NCBI GenBank assembly: GCA_002270565.1
Contig: NQMI01000114.1
Location: 78,009-142,008 of the forward strand
Source of the DNA: Stenocarpella maydis
Lineage: Eukaryota > Ascomycota > Sordariomycetes > Diaporthales > Diaporthaceae
DNA length: 64,000 nucleotides
Reading direction: 5' to 3'
In this document: in pieces, positions 44,448-55,212 of the stretch
Position numbering within the stretch: the stretch's first letter is position 1
Layout of the letters: each line of letters starts with the position of its first letter
Notes under the pieces: generated by a model
Seen by the model: the letters and a program-made list of their open reading frames with translations, nothing else
Database searches by the model: none
What the model was told of the DNA's origin: nothing
Made by a program: the position numbers and the translations under genes

Positions 44448-44893
44448 TATAATGATCAAAGGGTTTCCGAGTACATTAAACCTAAAAGATCAAGGGTTTA
44501 TGTTCGGAATACATTGTTAGGCGGTTGTTAAGCAATATTATTAACTAACAATAATCACTAGCTATAAGGCTATGTAATACTAGGATTGAATACTTAGATT
44601 AACAACTAAAGAGTCTATTCTATAAAAACTATCTACTATTTGGTAATAACTATATCCTTATATATTCTAACTCTTCATCCATCATCAACAGCATCAATAG
44701 CAATCCTATCAATTAAGTGCTGCTCGATGGAATTAACACTAATTCCATCAATCATAGTGGGTCCCTAACCCTAACCCTAATAAGGTGGCATTACTGATTA
44801 GATCAGGCGGGGTGCTCCTTCTGGGGGTCACTTTCCAACCTGCGGGGTTATCTTCTACAGTAGTTAGCCGCTAATATATATTAGCTCATAATA
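44448..44893. repeat. LTR copy A of the gypsy element (446 bp)
   Basis: Left outer LTR, next to TTATT. It shares its length and order with copy C; the differences I compared are C/T and G/A. It contains about 2.5 units of CCCTAA near 44763-44780. Confidence 0.9.
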
Positions 44894-44999
44894 CTATCTC
44901 CCTCCTTACTTCTTTTATCCTCAAAAGTATTCCATAAGTTATTTTCGCTCATTTATATTCTTATCCATTCCTTCCTAATTCGTTATATTAGGTAGGGTC

Positions 45000-45690
45000 A
45001 CTAAGTCTCATCCCGCAAAATCCTTTTCCATTATCAAGCACAAGGCCGCCCTTCTTTTCGCTATTACCTTAAAGGGTAGCATCATTCCCATGCCTTATTC
45101 CTATTATAAAGAGCACAACCTAGCTAAGGACTGTAAGGTTGCAGATCCAGAATCCGTTTGCTATTAGACCTGTATTTACCTTAATTTATCTAATTGCAAT
45201 ATCTGAGGTCTTACTCTTAGTTAGTTGAACAAGGTCACTCTAATATACCGTTGGTTGGAGGAAGAGCTGGAGGCTGTAGAGGAGGAGGCCTAATAACTAA
45301 ATGTAAGAATTTTGCACCTTTGCAAGCAGAAGCAGTTATAGTATAAGAAGATAATATATGCGGTTCATTAGGACATTAATAATGTAGAGGAGTTGGAGCG
45401 GGTAGAAAAGGAAGAGGCCGAAGTAGAATAGAGGCGGATTGCTAAGTAATCTGCTAAGGTTATTTGCTAAAGTTCTATTAAGGAGGCTGGTGGGATAGTG
45501 ACGCAGGAGGTATAGTTGCATTCCGAGGGTGAAGTGGGAGTTTTTAACTGGAGTTCCCTAATAGGTAATAGTACTAATTGGTCTGAATTTATAGGTACTA
45601 GTAATGAGGGTAATGAAGGAAATGCGCCTATAGGTGGCTTATCTTAGTACCTGATTCTTATTATTGGGAATGGAACTTATTTAACTGTTG
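45000..45690 (+). pseudogene. Extra antisense ORF of the gypsy element, copy A
   Basis: Runs opposite to pol and starts about 100 bp after LTR A. An N-terminal Cys-containing segment (MPYSYYKEHNLAKDCKV, start at 45090) is followed by LNLSNCNI, LEEELEAVEEEA, INNVEELERVEKEEAE and GNSTNWSEFIGTSNEG: a short putative zinc-binding part, a Glu-rich coiled coil and an acidic tail. Stops occur at several positions. Just upstream is a 58-nt intron-like sequence (44934-44991) whose donor reads ATAAGT where copy B has GTAAGT. I recall similar fungal hypothetical proteins but know no function. Confidence 0.6.
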
Positions 45691-45801
45691 CTTGATTAGT
45701 CCTGGCTCCTGGCCGTTCTTGGTCTACTAGTTATACTGTATTGTTCTGGTCTTATTTTTCTGTAACTAGTATTTGCTAGGGTGTAGGGTGCGGATACTAG
45801 T

Positions 45802-46393
45802 TGTTAAACGGAACCGCTCAGCAGGGCGTTGGTACTCCGTGCAAGGAGTTACCCTAGACTTCGTTGTAAGGAGTTACCCTAGACTTCCTAGCAAGGAGTT
45901 ACCCTAGACTTGCGAGTCAGGCGATTTTCGCTAAGTACGCCCAGTGCGTGCGTGACGCAAGATGAGTTTGGTGGCCGTGAGTCGATTATTTTGGCCTGCA
46001 TTTGCACCTTAATTCAGACCTCTGCATTACCCTTATTTCTTACCCAAAAAGTATATGACTTAGTGCATTGGATAGCCTGATTTCTGAAGTTTGTATGTAC
46101 TTAATTTGGGCATTGCTAGGGCTATGGTTGGCTGGCTGCTTGGAACCAAAGATGGTGTGTTGGAAGGGCGAATTTTCCGGCATTTGCAAATTTGCACCAG
46201 AGCCGACCGCAGCGTGCCCAGGGGTGAGACGACGTCGGAGGGTATATAAGGAGGGCTTACAGAAGCCCAACTTAATTCAATACAAAGTTGTCCAGACCAC
46301 TGTCAATTGTCCGAATTCGCCTCAGGGCACCACACTGCGACCCTGCCGAAACACACGCTGAACTGAATGCTATTTTATAGCACATATTCATCA
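45802..46393 (+). mobile_element. 592-bp repeat, copy 1 (solo-LTR-like)
   Basis: Begins TGTTAAACGGAACC and ends TTCATCA, so it has TG...CA ends like an LTR, with a TATATAAGG box at about 46240. It is inserted in the RIP-degraded left unit of the gypsy complex after GGATACTAGT. It is almost identical to copy 2 at 61533-62138: a 76-residue reading is the same in both, and three residues differ in the 97-residue reading of the opposite strand. It shows no RIP damage. No target duplication is clear; N bases follow at 46396-46397. Confidence 0.75.
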
Positions 46394-46395
46394 GA

Positions 46396-46397
46396 NN
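46396..46397. other. Two undetermined bases
   Basis: NN directly after the 592-bp repeat; a possible assembly junction. Confidence 0.95.
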
Positions 46398-46599
46398 AAT
46401 TAGGACTTATATCCTCTATTTATCTAATGGAAGATGTTTATTTTGCTCCCCTATTTACTAGAGGTTCTCCCTTTAGGGGAAGAGAGTAGGATATAGATAA
46501 GGTAAGGGGGCTCTTATTAAGGAAAGCTCTACCTTAAGGATACCAGTCTCCTTAGGAACCTGCCCTTACCTTATTTAGAACCTTCAATTAGGAGCATTA

Positions 46600-47042
46600 T
46601 GTAATGATCAGAGGGTTTCCGAGTGCGTTAAACCTGAAAGATCAAGGGTTTATATTCGGAATACATTATTAGGCGGTTGATGAGCAATATTGTTAATTAA
46701 CAATGATCACTAGCTGTAAGGCTATCCAATACTGGGATTGAATACTTAGATTAATAACTAAAGAGTCTATTCTATAAAAGCTATCTACTATAGTAATAAC
46801 TATATTCTTATATATTCCGACTCTTTAGTAGCTTAATAGGATCGATAGTGATGCTATCAACTGGGTGTTACTTAATGGAGTTAATACAGATCTCATCAAT
46901 TCTGGTGGGTCCCTAACCCTAACCCTAATAAGGTAGCATCACTAATTAGATCAGGTAGGATGCCCTTTTTAGGAGCCAGCTCCCGACCTGCAGGGTTATC
47001 TTCTACGGTAGTTAGCTGCTAATCGCCTAGTAATTCATAATA
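46600..47042. repeat. LTR copy B of the gypsy element (443 bp)
   Basis: Internal LTR, same orientation as A and C, with a CCCTAA run near 46911-46928. Its left flank (GCATTA) matches neither the primer-binding side of LTR C nor TTATT. Confidence 0.88.
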
Positions 47043-47144
47043 CTATCTCCCTTTTTACTTCTTTTATTCTCAAAAGTATTTCTGTAAGTAATTCTGGTTT
47101 TATCTATAATTTCATTTGCGCCTTCCTAATTTATTATATCAGGT

Positions 47145-47840
47145 AGGGTTACTAAGTCTTATCTCATAAAGTGTTTCTCTATTACTAAGCATAAGGCTGC
47201 TCTTCTTTTCACCGTTACCTTAAAAGGCAGCATTATCCCTATACCTTATTTCTACTATAAAGAATATAACCTAGCTAAGGACTATAAGGTTGCAAATTCA
47301 GAATCCACCTGCTATTAGACCTCCATTCGCCTTAATTTATCTAATTATAATATCTAAGGTCTTACTCCTAATTAATTAAATAAGGTTATTCTAATATACC
47401 ATTAGTTGGGGGAGGAGCTAGAGGCTGTAGAGAAGGAGGCCTAGCAGCTAAATATAAGGATCCTATATCTTTATAAATAGAAACAGATATAGTACGAGAA
47501 GATAATGCATGCGGTTTATTAGGGCATTAATAATATAGAGAAGTTAGAGCATATAGAGAAGGAAGAGGCCAAAGCAGAGCGGGCGCGGATTACTGCGCAA
47601 TCCGCTAAGGCTGCAAGAAGGAGTTCTACAGAGGAGGCTGGTGGAATGGTAGCGCAAGAGGCTTGGCTGCATTCTAAGGGGGAGGTTGGTATTTTTAATT
47701 AGAGTTTCTTAATGGGCAATAGTACTAGTTAGTCTGAATTTATAGGTACTAGTAATAAAGGGGTGCGCCTATAGGTAGCTTATCTAGTGCCTAATTCTTA
47801 TTACTAGGAATGAAATTTATATTACTGCTATCTAACTAGT
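47145..47840 (+). pseudogene. Extra antisense ORF of the gypsy element, copy B
   Basis: Second copy of the ORF found after LTR A, at the same distance from its LTR and opposite to pol. It keeps LEAVEKEA, AKAERARITAQSAKAARRSS and EEAGGMVAQEAWLHSKGEV; the start codon is ATA here. A well-formed 59-nt intron (47084-47142) precedes it: GTAAGT donor, CTAAT branch and CAG acceptor. Pol, in contrast, ends at about 48.4 kb and reads leftward towards it. Confidence 0.6.
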
Positions 47841-48389
47841 TCTGATTTTTAGCTACTTCTTAGTCTACGAGTTATACCGTATTATCCTAATCTTATTTTC
47901 TTATAACTAGTACCTATTGGAGTATAGGGTGCAGAGGCTAGTATCCGTTCAGGTGGTTTTTGGGCGTAACTGGTATTCAGGGTGTTAGTTGGACAGGGTG
48001 GCTAGTATTAGTGTATTTTTCTAAGGAGTTAACTAATCACTGGCCTTAATCATTCTTATCATAACTAGTCTCTTGTTAATTGTTTCCCTTATTTCAGCTA
48101 TAAAGACTGGGGTTTATTGTATAGTTTCATTATAATGTTGGTTCGTTGTGGTTTATTATGTGTAGGGTTCTTAGGCCGCGCTCCTGGCTCCTGGGGCTGT
48201 TTCATAGTGGTCCGTGCGTAATACCTTTTAAGTTTATTATAATAGTGGGTCAAATTTTAGGCTGGTTTCTATGTGTTTTTACTAGAATTATAGTCTTTCT
48301 ATTTGATAAGGTACTCCATTATTCCTTAGTACTATCTTAAGTCTATAATATTCTCTACCTTATATTCTTTATTATATTTATTAAGGGTT

Positions 48390-51300
48390 TTAATTTATAT
48401 TTTAAGTTTTGCATTTTTAGGTGCTGGGTCTAAGAGTAAGATATAAAAGACTGGGTTTTATTTTATTCCTTTAGGTAATAAGAGTTTATAGTTAGTATCT
48501 AAAAGTTTTCTTGAAATTTTAAAAGGGCTGATTTTCTTATAGTTAAGCTTATTATTAGGTTGCTTAGTTTTAATATTTTAGTAAAAAAGGTAGACCTTAT
48601 CTCCCTCCTTAAGAATTAGTCCCTTAATTCTTTTCTAATTTATATATTTCATTATTTATTCCTATATAAAAGAAAGTTCTACTTAAATATCCTTCTGGAT
48701 TTATTTAATTTATATTACTTTCTATTCTGCTAATTCCGCTAGGGTATTATCTAGCAGTAATTCATAATATGCCTAAGGTTCATACCTATAAAGTGTAAAG
48801 AAAGGTAATTATTTAGTTATACTAGTAGTTGCGGTATTATAGATAAATTATACTAGTGGTAGCAATTTAATTTAATTATCCTATAATTAGTTACTATAGT
48901 ATTAAAGGTATTATTCCATAATCTGATTAATTTATTCTATTTATTTATCTATCTGTAGATATGCTGTTATTAAGAGCTTGTATATTACTCTAAGTTGCTT
49001 TATTAGTAACTTCTAAAAGTTTAATATAAAGAGCTTATTTCTATCTAAGATAATTTCATATAGTATGCCATAGTTACTTATAATAATTTATAAGAATATA
49101 TATGTAAGTTCTTCTGTAGTGCTAGCTTCTTTATATGATATGAAGTATATATATTTGCTCAGTTTATAAATCACTATTAAAATACTGTTATATAGTACTC
49201 TAGTTAAGGGTTCTTATAAGAGAGGTAGCTTAATGATAAAGTTTAGGCTAATGGATGACTATATGGCTGTGGGTATTGGTAGGGGTTTTAGCAATCCATA
49301 TAGTCTATATCTGGAGGCCTTATTTTTATTATATAAGTTACATTTGCTAATAATATCTTAAACCTTCTCTTTAAGGTTGGGGATCTAGTAATTCTGCTGA
49401 ATCCTTTTAATTATTACTATAATACCTTAGTAGCTATATGCTAGTGCTTTATATATTTCTGTAATTAACTTATGTTATTCTTTTAAATTAGTAGGGGTTT
49501 TTTTGGTTTAAAAGTTAACTCTGATTGTAGCGTTAAGTTTGCGGTTGAGAATAAGGCTTTCATCTTCTTGGGTTTTAAATACTATCCATTCTATAGGTAA
49601 GTCCTTATCCTAATGGTCGGGTCTTTAACCTAGTGCATCCGCCCTTATATTCTTAACTCCATTTATATAGATAACCTTAATGTTGAATTATAATAAGAAT
49701 TCTGACTTGTTGTTTGTTGAGAGTCTTGGTCGTTATAAAAGTCATAAGATTCTTATAATCTGTATAGAGTTTGATCTACTTTCTGGCTCCTATAAGGTAG
49801 TATTACTATTCCTGAAATGTATATACTATAGCTATGAATTCCTTATCTGGTGTAATATAGTGGGTTTTTAGTCTGTTGAACTTCTTGCTAAAGTTTATAA
49901 TGATGTGCATCCTTTCTTGGTTATCTTTTTGAGTAAGTTCTCCGCCTGTAGTATTATCTAAGGTATCTGTATGGATTTCAAATTCCTTTTCTAGGTCTAC
50001 TTCCTTAAGTATGGGGTCTCCTATAACTTTATCTTTAAGTATTTAGAAAGCTTATTATTTAGTATCTATCTATCTAAAGGCACAATCCTTCTTAGTAAGG
50101 TCTATTAATAGTTTCATAATATCGCTATACTATATAATAAATTATTAATAGAAGTTAGCATATCTAAGGAATGCACTAACATCCTTAATGTTTGCGGGGG
50201 TTGGCTATTCCTTAATTGCTTTAACTATTCCTTCTTGCATCTTGATTTTCCCTAGTTTAATTATATACCCAAGGTAGTTAACTTTTTATATGTGCTAGTT
50301 GCATTTTTCTGGTTTCCACTAGGAGATTGGCATCCTAAAGTTTTTGGAGAACCTTTTTGATATATCTTTTATAATTATTAAGGTTTTCTGAGAAGATAAG
50401 AATATTATTTAAGTAAGTAATAATAAAGATGTCTAGGTATTTGCTTAGAACTTAGTTAATTATTTCCTGGAAGGATATAGGAGTATTGGTTAATCCGAAA
50501 GGTATAACCATTATCTTATAATACCCGTAGTATATCCTGAATGCTATCTTTTATTTTTCTCCTTCTTTTATTTAGATAAGGTTATATTTGTGCTTTAAGT
50601 TAAGTACTATAAACTATTTTGCTCCTCTAAGTTAATCCTATAGTTCCTTAATAAGCAGGAGAGAGTATTAGTTCTTAATTATAATATTATTTAATTATTG
50701 GTAGTTAATATAGAGTTGTAGTTTGCTATTCTTCTTTAGTATAAAAGGATTGGGTATCCTGCTGGTAATCGCAATAGCCTAATAAATCCCTTCTGGAGGT
50801 TTTTATCAAGGTATTCCCTAAGTGCCTTAAGTTATTCTTTATTAAGTCTATAGATAGGCTTGAATTAGGGTGTTATTCCGGGTTTTAATAATATTTTATA
50901 GTCCCATTATATATATTATAGTAATATAGTATTAAGTTATTCCTGGAATACTTTCTTAAATTTATAATAATATTCTAGTATCCATGCTAGTCTATTAGTC
51001 TTATCTCCTTCTTTTTCTTCCTTTAGGTAAAGGAGGTATTATTATATTTCCTGTATTATGTGCTAACTGGTTGTATTAGAGTAGTAATCTCCTGATTGGC
51101 TTCAGTCCTTCCATAAGGCGCTCAAGTAGCCTAATCCTTCTCTGCTTTCCTGGAGTCAGGCCTTCTGTCCGCTCCCAGAGGTATCTATGGGTCCATTTAA
51201 GTGCATCACCTATTCGCTATCCTTAGTAATATAACTCCTTCCCTTGCTATTAATTACAACCTTCTGTTAGGGAATAGCATTATCTTAAAAAATCTGGCTA

Positions 51301-53887
51301 GTAATCCAATTAATTTAAGGATTATTTTTTCTTAACTAAGGTATTCCTAAGATTAACTAATAATTTGCTGTCTTAGTAATATCAAATAATAGTAATTCCA
51401 TATAGTTGTAAATCTAAATTGGGAGAGGATTAGTCTTTATATTGATAATTCTATTACCATAAGATACTTTAGTTCCATCTACTATATTAAGTCTATAGGG
51501 TTCCCTTTTCTTATACCATAATAAGTAGTATCCGTTTACTACCTTTGGGAATATGAAATTCCCTTGTGCTCTACTGTTAATAAGTGCTAAGCATGTGTGG
51601 ACTCCTAGCTCGACCTGAACCGTTAGGTGGCTATAGTTGCTTGTTGTTGCGCACAAGTACCTCATAATGTAGTTAGTTGCTGCCTGAGGTTTTATAGATA
51701 GCCCTCCTAGTTTTTTAACTGCTTGTCTGCTATTAGGACCTTCTTAATGCTCTCAAGGTTTCGCTTTGTGATATCTTGTGATTCTTGCAGGTTATCAATC
51801 AGCTATTGCATGCTGTGATCCTATTCCCTTATTATTAGAGTTTTAAGCAGCAGCCTCTGCTATCTTAATAGATGCTAATCTTGAGCCTTATTGAGTATGT
51901 GCACCTTGTAGATTAGTTTATTATAATTTGCCCATCCGCTAGGGTTTTATAGGCATTCCAAGGGTATGCAGGAGTCTAGCCTTATTAGGGCGTATTCTAT
52001 CTTATCATATTTTTAATATAAGTGCTAGTTCTTAAAATCATTATGCTTATATATATATTTAATATCCTTACTTAGATATCATTAGGGAAACCAATTATAC
52101 TTGGTTTTCTCTCTTATATATTCCTTACATCCATTATAGATATATAATACCCAGGAGATATTCTAATGCTTATTATATATTAGGCACATATATCCTGCAT
52201 CTCCTAGCCTTCTATATTCCTAAGTAGGTTGTCCTATAGTTTCTTTAAAAGGTTTCCTTATAATTATAACCGCTATAATATTAGTTCTTAGGGCTAGAAG
52301 GGGCGCTTATCCTAGGTAGTCTTGTAGTTCTTTCTACTAAGTTTGTAGCGCAAGTATAGCCTAAGGAGCAGGTTTTCCTTCCATCCTGGGGTTAATCTAT
52401 AGGAGTTCCTTCCTATCTCCTATTACTAGGGTTCTTCCCTGCTTTCCTAAAGCGTTCTTAGGAAACCATCTAGTGGCTTCCTTATTACTACAGTAAGTAG
52501 CATAGCTGTTATTAAATCAAGCTATCTAACTAAATAATGCATATGCCTTTCTAGACTTCTGGGGATTCTTTATTAGTAGGATAGGCTGCTATTATGCCTT
52601 ATCTTTCTAATGTTTTTCACACTAGGACTTAGTGCATTATAAGAAATATAGACTATTATAAAGGTCTTCTTTATTGGGGTTATAGAAGTTATATCCTTCA
52701 TCCGGGTCTTAATCTAGGTATACCTAATATTAGTTATATACGTTTATTCTATAGATGTAGTACTTATTTGCAAGCTCCTCTTGTAGTTTGGACCTAGGTA
52801 GTCCTTATGCGCTATAGATGGCTATATTAGCTTAATGAGTAGCTTTATTAGCTTGTTGGGTTCCTTTAGGTACTAACCTCTAGTCCCTATTTTTCTTTAG
52901 AGCCCTGTATTCTAAAGCAAAGTATTCTATCTTATTATAGTTATAGCACTTAACGTTTTTCTTATCCTTATGTTAGGCAATATCTAGCTCTATAGGGCCT
53001 GTATGCTATCCCCACTAGGTGCTTAGCTTCTGATACTTCTTTCCTATATTTAATTTATCCTTATGGAATAAGGTTTGTTTAGAAGTTCATCCTTTCCTTT
53101 CCAAGTGTTATTTATAGAGTCTATTATTAATTAGGATAGCTATTTCTATATAGCATAGAAAATTATCGGGTTGGTCTATAACTTTACCAAGTTCATCCTT
53201 CACTTTATTCTTTAATCTGTAGTAGAATATAAATTTCTTTATATTATTAGTATAGTTAATTTTGGTATAGATTCATTAGAATTCCGTTGCGTAGTTAATT
53301 GCTAAATCGCGCTACTTGCAATTCGCTAGGTCTCTTTCTGCCTATTATTCCTCATTTAGGTCCTAAAATAGGGACCTAAGGGCGTCTTCATAGCCTTTAT
53401 AGCTGCTAAAAATCCGTTGTATTTCAAGCTTGTAGGCTTTAAATGATTCTATATTAATAAAGTCAGTTAGGTAGGGTTTAAACCAAGCTAAGGCTTATCC
53501 TTTAAGGAAAGAGGATATATGCATAACCCTCTTTCCGCTAGGCTATATATCTAGCCTATGGAAGCACTAGTAGGCCCTAACCTATATTAGGTATACCTGA
53601 AGTTATCCAGTAGTTCCATTATAGGGGGCCGGAGTATTAAGCTTAATATATTCCTTTATTTAGATTAGGGTATTAATAATATTGGCTCCTACCTAGAGGG
53701 TGGTAATTTCCTATTCAAGCTATTTAACTTCCGCATTATATTAAGCTTATCCTTCTATAAGGAGGTGCAACTATTTAACCTTATTAACTAGTTCCTAGAC
53801 ACAGGGGTCCATAGTCTCATTATTAGCGAGTTCGTCCAGTTCGTAGAGAAGGTTATAGGTAAGGATAGTTATTCCAAAGTCTAACAT
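48390..53887 (-). pseudogene. Ty3/gypsy gag-pol polyprotein relic
   Basis: Read from 53887 downwards. Gag: MHISSFLKG then ALAWFKPYLTDFINIESFKA and IQRIFSSYKGYEDALRSLF (about 53360-53560). A decayed CCHC knuckle lies near 52905-52955 (CYNYNKIEYFALEY for CxxC...GH...C). Protease near 51530-51660 has LALINSRAQGNF where DSG is expected. RT at about 50150-50850 has MVIPFGLTNTPISFQEIIN and YLNN for the YLDD box (near 50403-50415). RNase H (about 49870-50100) shows FEIHTDTLDNTTGGELTQKD. Integrase (about 48620-49420) shows YGLLKPLPIPTAI and LDRNKLFILK. Numerous stops and D-to-N changes fit RIP. No functional enzyme remains. Confidence 0.88.
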
Positions 53888-53955
53888 TATAAAGGGTTCT
53901 GCATATAATATTGCTTAAAGTCTGCATAGCAATATATAAATAAGAGTTATTAAAA

Positions 53956-54401
53956 TATAATAATTAAAGGGTTTCTAAGTATATTAAACTTAAAAGATCA
54001 AGGGTTTATATTCGGAATATATTATTAGGTAGTTATTAAGCAATATTATTAATTAATAATAATTACTAGCTATAAGGCTATCTAATGCTGGGATTAAATA
54101 CTTAGATTAACAACTAAAGAGTCTGTTCTATAAAAACTATCTACTATTTGGTGATAACTATATCCTTATATATTCTAACTCTTCATCCGTTATCAACAGC
54201 ATTAATGGCGATCCTATCGATTGAGTGCTGCTCGATGGAATCAACACCGATTCCATCGATCGTGGTGGGTCCCTGACCCTAACCCTGATAAGGTGGCGTC
54301 ACTGATTGGATCAGGCGGGGTGCTCCTTCTGGGGGTCACTTTCCGACCTGCGGGGTTGTCTTCTGCGGTAGTCAGTCGCCAATGTGTGTTGGCTCATAAC
54401 A
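53956..54401. repeat. LTR copy C of the gypsy element (446 bp)
   Basis: Right outer LTR and upstream LTR of the polyprotein. The left half is strongly mutated to A/T, while from about 54190 onward it is the least mutated of the three copies (for example GATCCTATCGATTGAGTG). It contains CCCTGACCCTAACCCTGA near 54272-54290. Confidence 0.9.
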
Positions 54402-55212
54402 TTATTGAAAAGAATTAGCTAAACTTAACTCTATTACTAACTTAGCACCTGTGGGTAAAATCAACTTCCTTTATTGTTTAATAAAGGCTAGAGCGGCTGT
54501 AAAGCTAATAACTATTCGATTAGCTTGGAGGCATACTAGAAATTGGCCTATAAGCTGCCAGAAGGCGTTAAATTACCCAGAAATCTAGCTAAATCGAGAG
54601 GATTGTGAGAATGGTATAGCTGAAGCCTTGCTTGAGAATGCTAGCGATGAGGACCTTATTATAAGAGACTATATACCTAAATTGGCTTAAAACACTAGCC
54701 CGGCGCAAAGATGACGGGCTAGGAATATTATTAATATCTTTGAGGAAATGCAGGCTAGAATAGCCTTCTTGGAGCAAGAAAACGCTGAGCTTAAGGCTTG
54801 TGATAGTGTTTAGAGGGGCATAAACGCCATACTATCCCTAACCCTAATAAAAAATTCATGAGTATTTATGAGATATTGAGCTAAGGAGGGTCTATTGAAG
54901 CCCTTAAAGAGGAGTTTCAGGCTTCGGAAGATATGCCTGCTGATAAAGAAGTATTTGAAGGCTTTAGTGATGAGGGACTAGGCGATAAGGATGAGGAGGA
55001 TATTCCAGCACTAATTGTTATGAGATCTGGGCGTGGAATTAAATGGCCGGCTAGATATATGGATTAGCTATCTTTTAAGCTTTAATTTGCTATATAAATT
55101 AACTCTTAATACCAATTATTGAGTATTTTATGTGCATCGTGAGTTTGGGTAGTTTGTATGTGGCTCCTCGTTCCACTGGTAGGGGTGTTCCACTAGTGGG
55201 TGTCAGATGGTA

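Larger units (their letters stand above)
44448..54401 (-). mobile_element. Ty3/gypsy LTR-retrotransposon complex with TTATT target duplication
   Basis: Bordered by identical 5-bp direct repeats TTATT (44443-44447 and 54402-54406). LTRs begin TGTAATG or its RIP variant and end CATAACA or CATAATA. Outer LTRs are 44448-44893 and 53956-54401; a third, internal LTR lies at 46600-47042. The full polyprotein relic lies between the second and third LTRs in minus orientation. The left unit keeps only an LTR and a flanking ORF, then a younger 592-bp insert and an N-marked junction. This may be an LTR-recombined tandem array with a large deletion, or a misjoined assembly. Confidence 0.85.
43365..55085 (+). 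pseudogene. Fot1/pogo-type transposase relic, RIP-degraded and interrupted
   Basis: The first part (43365-44447) begins MPSYNEENMADVIFNIIDNG with a Psq/CENP-B-type helix-turn-helix region, then GITSKSKAIQPA, AEENRLVKWI, QPLGKHWIALF, SPNGWTKNEI and LLILNGYKSY. The second part (from 54407) continues KELAKLNSITNLAPVGKINF and later LEQEN and RSGRGIKWPARY. Many stops sit where relatives have Gln, Arg or Trp. Two DDE-type aspartates have become Asn (in VNVNKGSI near 43840 and LILNGY near 44240), both expected from G-to-A on the coding strand. A frameshift occurs near 54806. The two halves join exactly when the insert 44448-54401 and one TTATT are removed. Confidence 0.85.
43065..55210 (+). mobile_element. 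Pogo/Fot1-type DNA transposon, split by a nested retrotransposon
   Basis: Ends are matching inverted repeats of about 59 bp (CCATCTGACNCCCACTAGTG and onward; 43065-43123 and 55152-55210), each bordered by TA (43063-43064 and 55211-55212). The element carries a transposase relic in + orientation. Without the nested insertion it would be about 2.19 kb, normal for Fot1-type elements. Both outer borders coincide with a sharp change from AT-rich to ordinary composition. Confidence 0.88.

Noticed and set aside
54221..54418. 65-residue open frame in LTR C as a gene
   Set aside because: It lies in the least-mutated half of an LTR and only reflects lack of stops there; it begins at TTG and has no homologous domain.
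54838..54851. CCCTAACCCTAAT as an interstitial telomere repeat
   Set aside because: It lies in the C-terminal coding part of the Fot1-type transposase relic (reads IPNPNKKF), so codons explain it.
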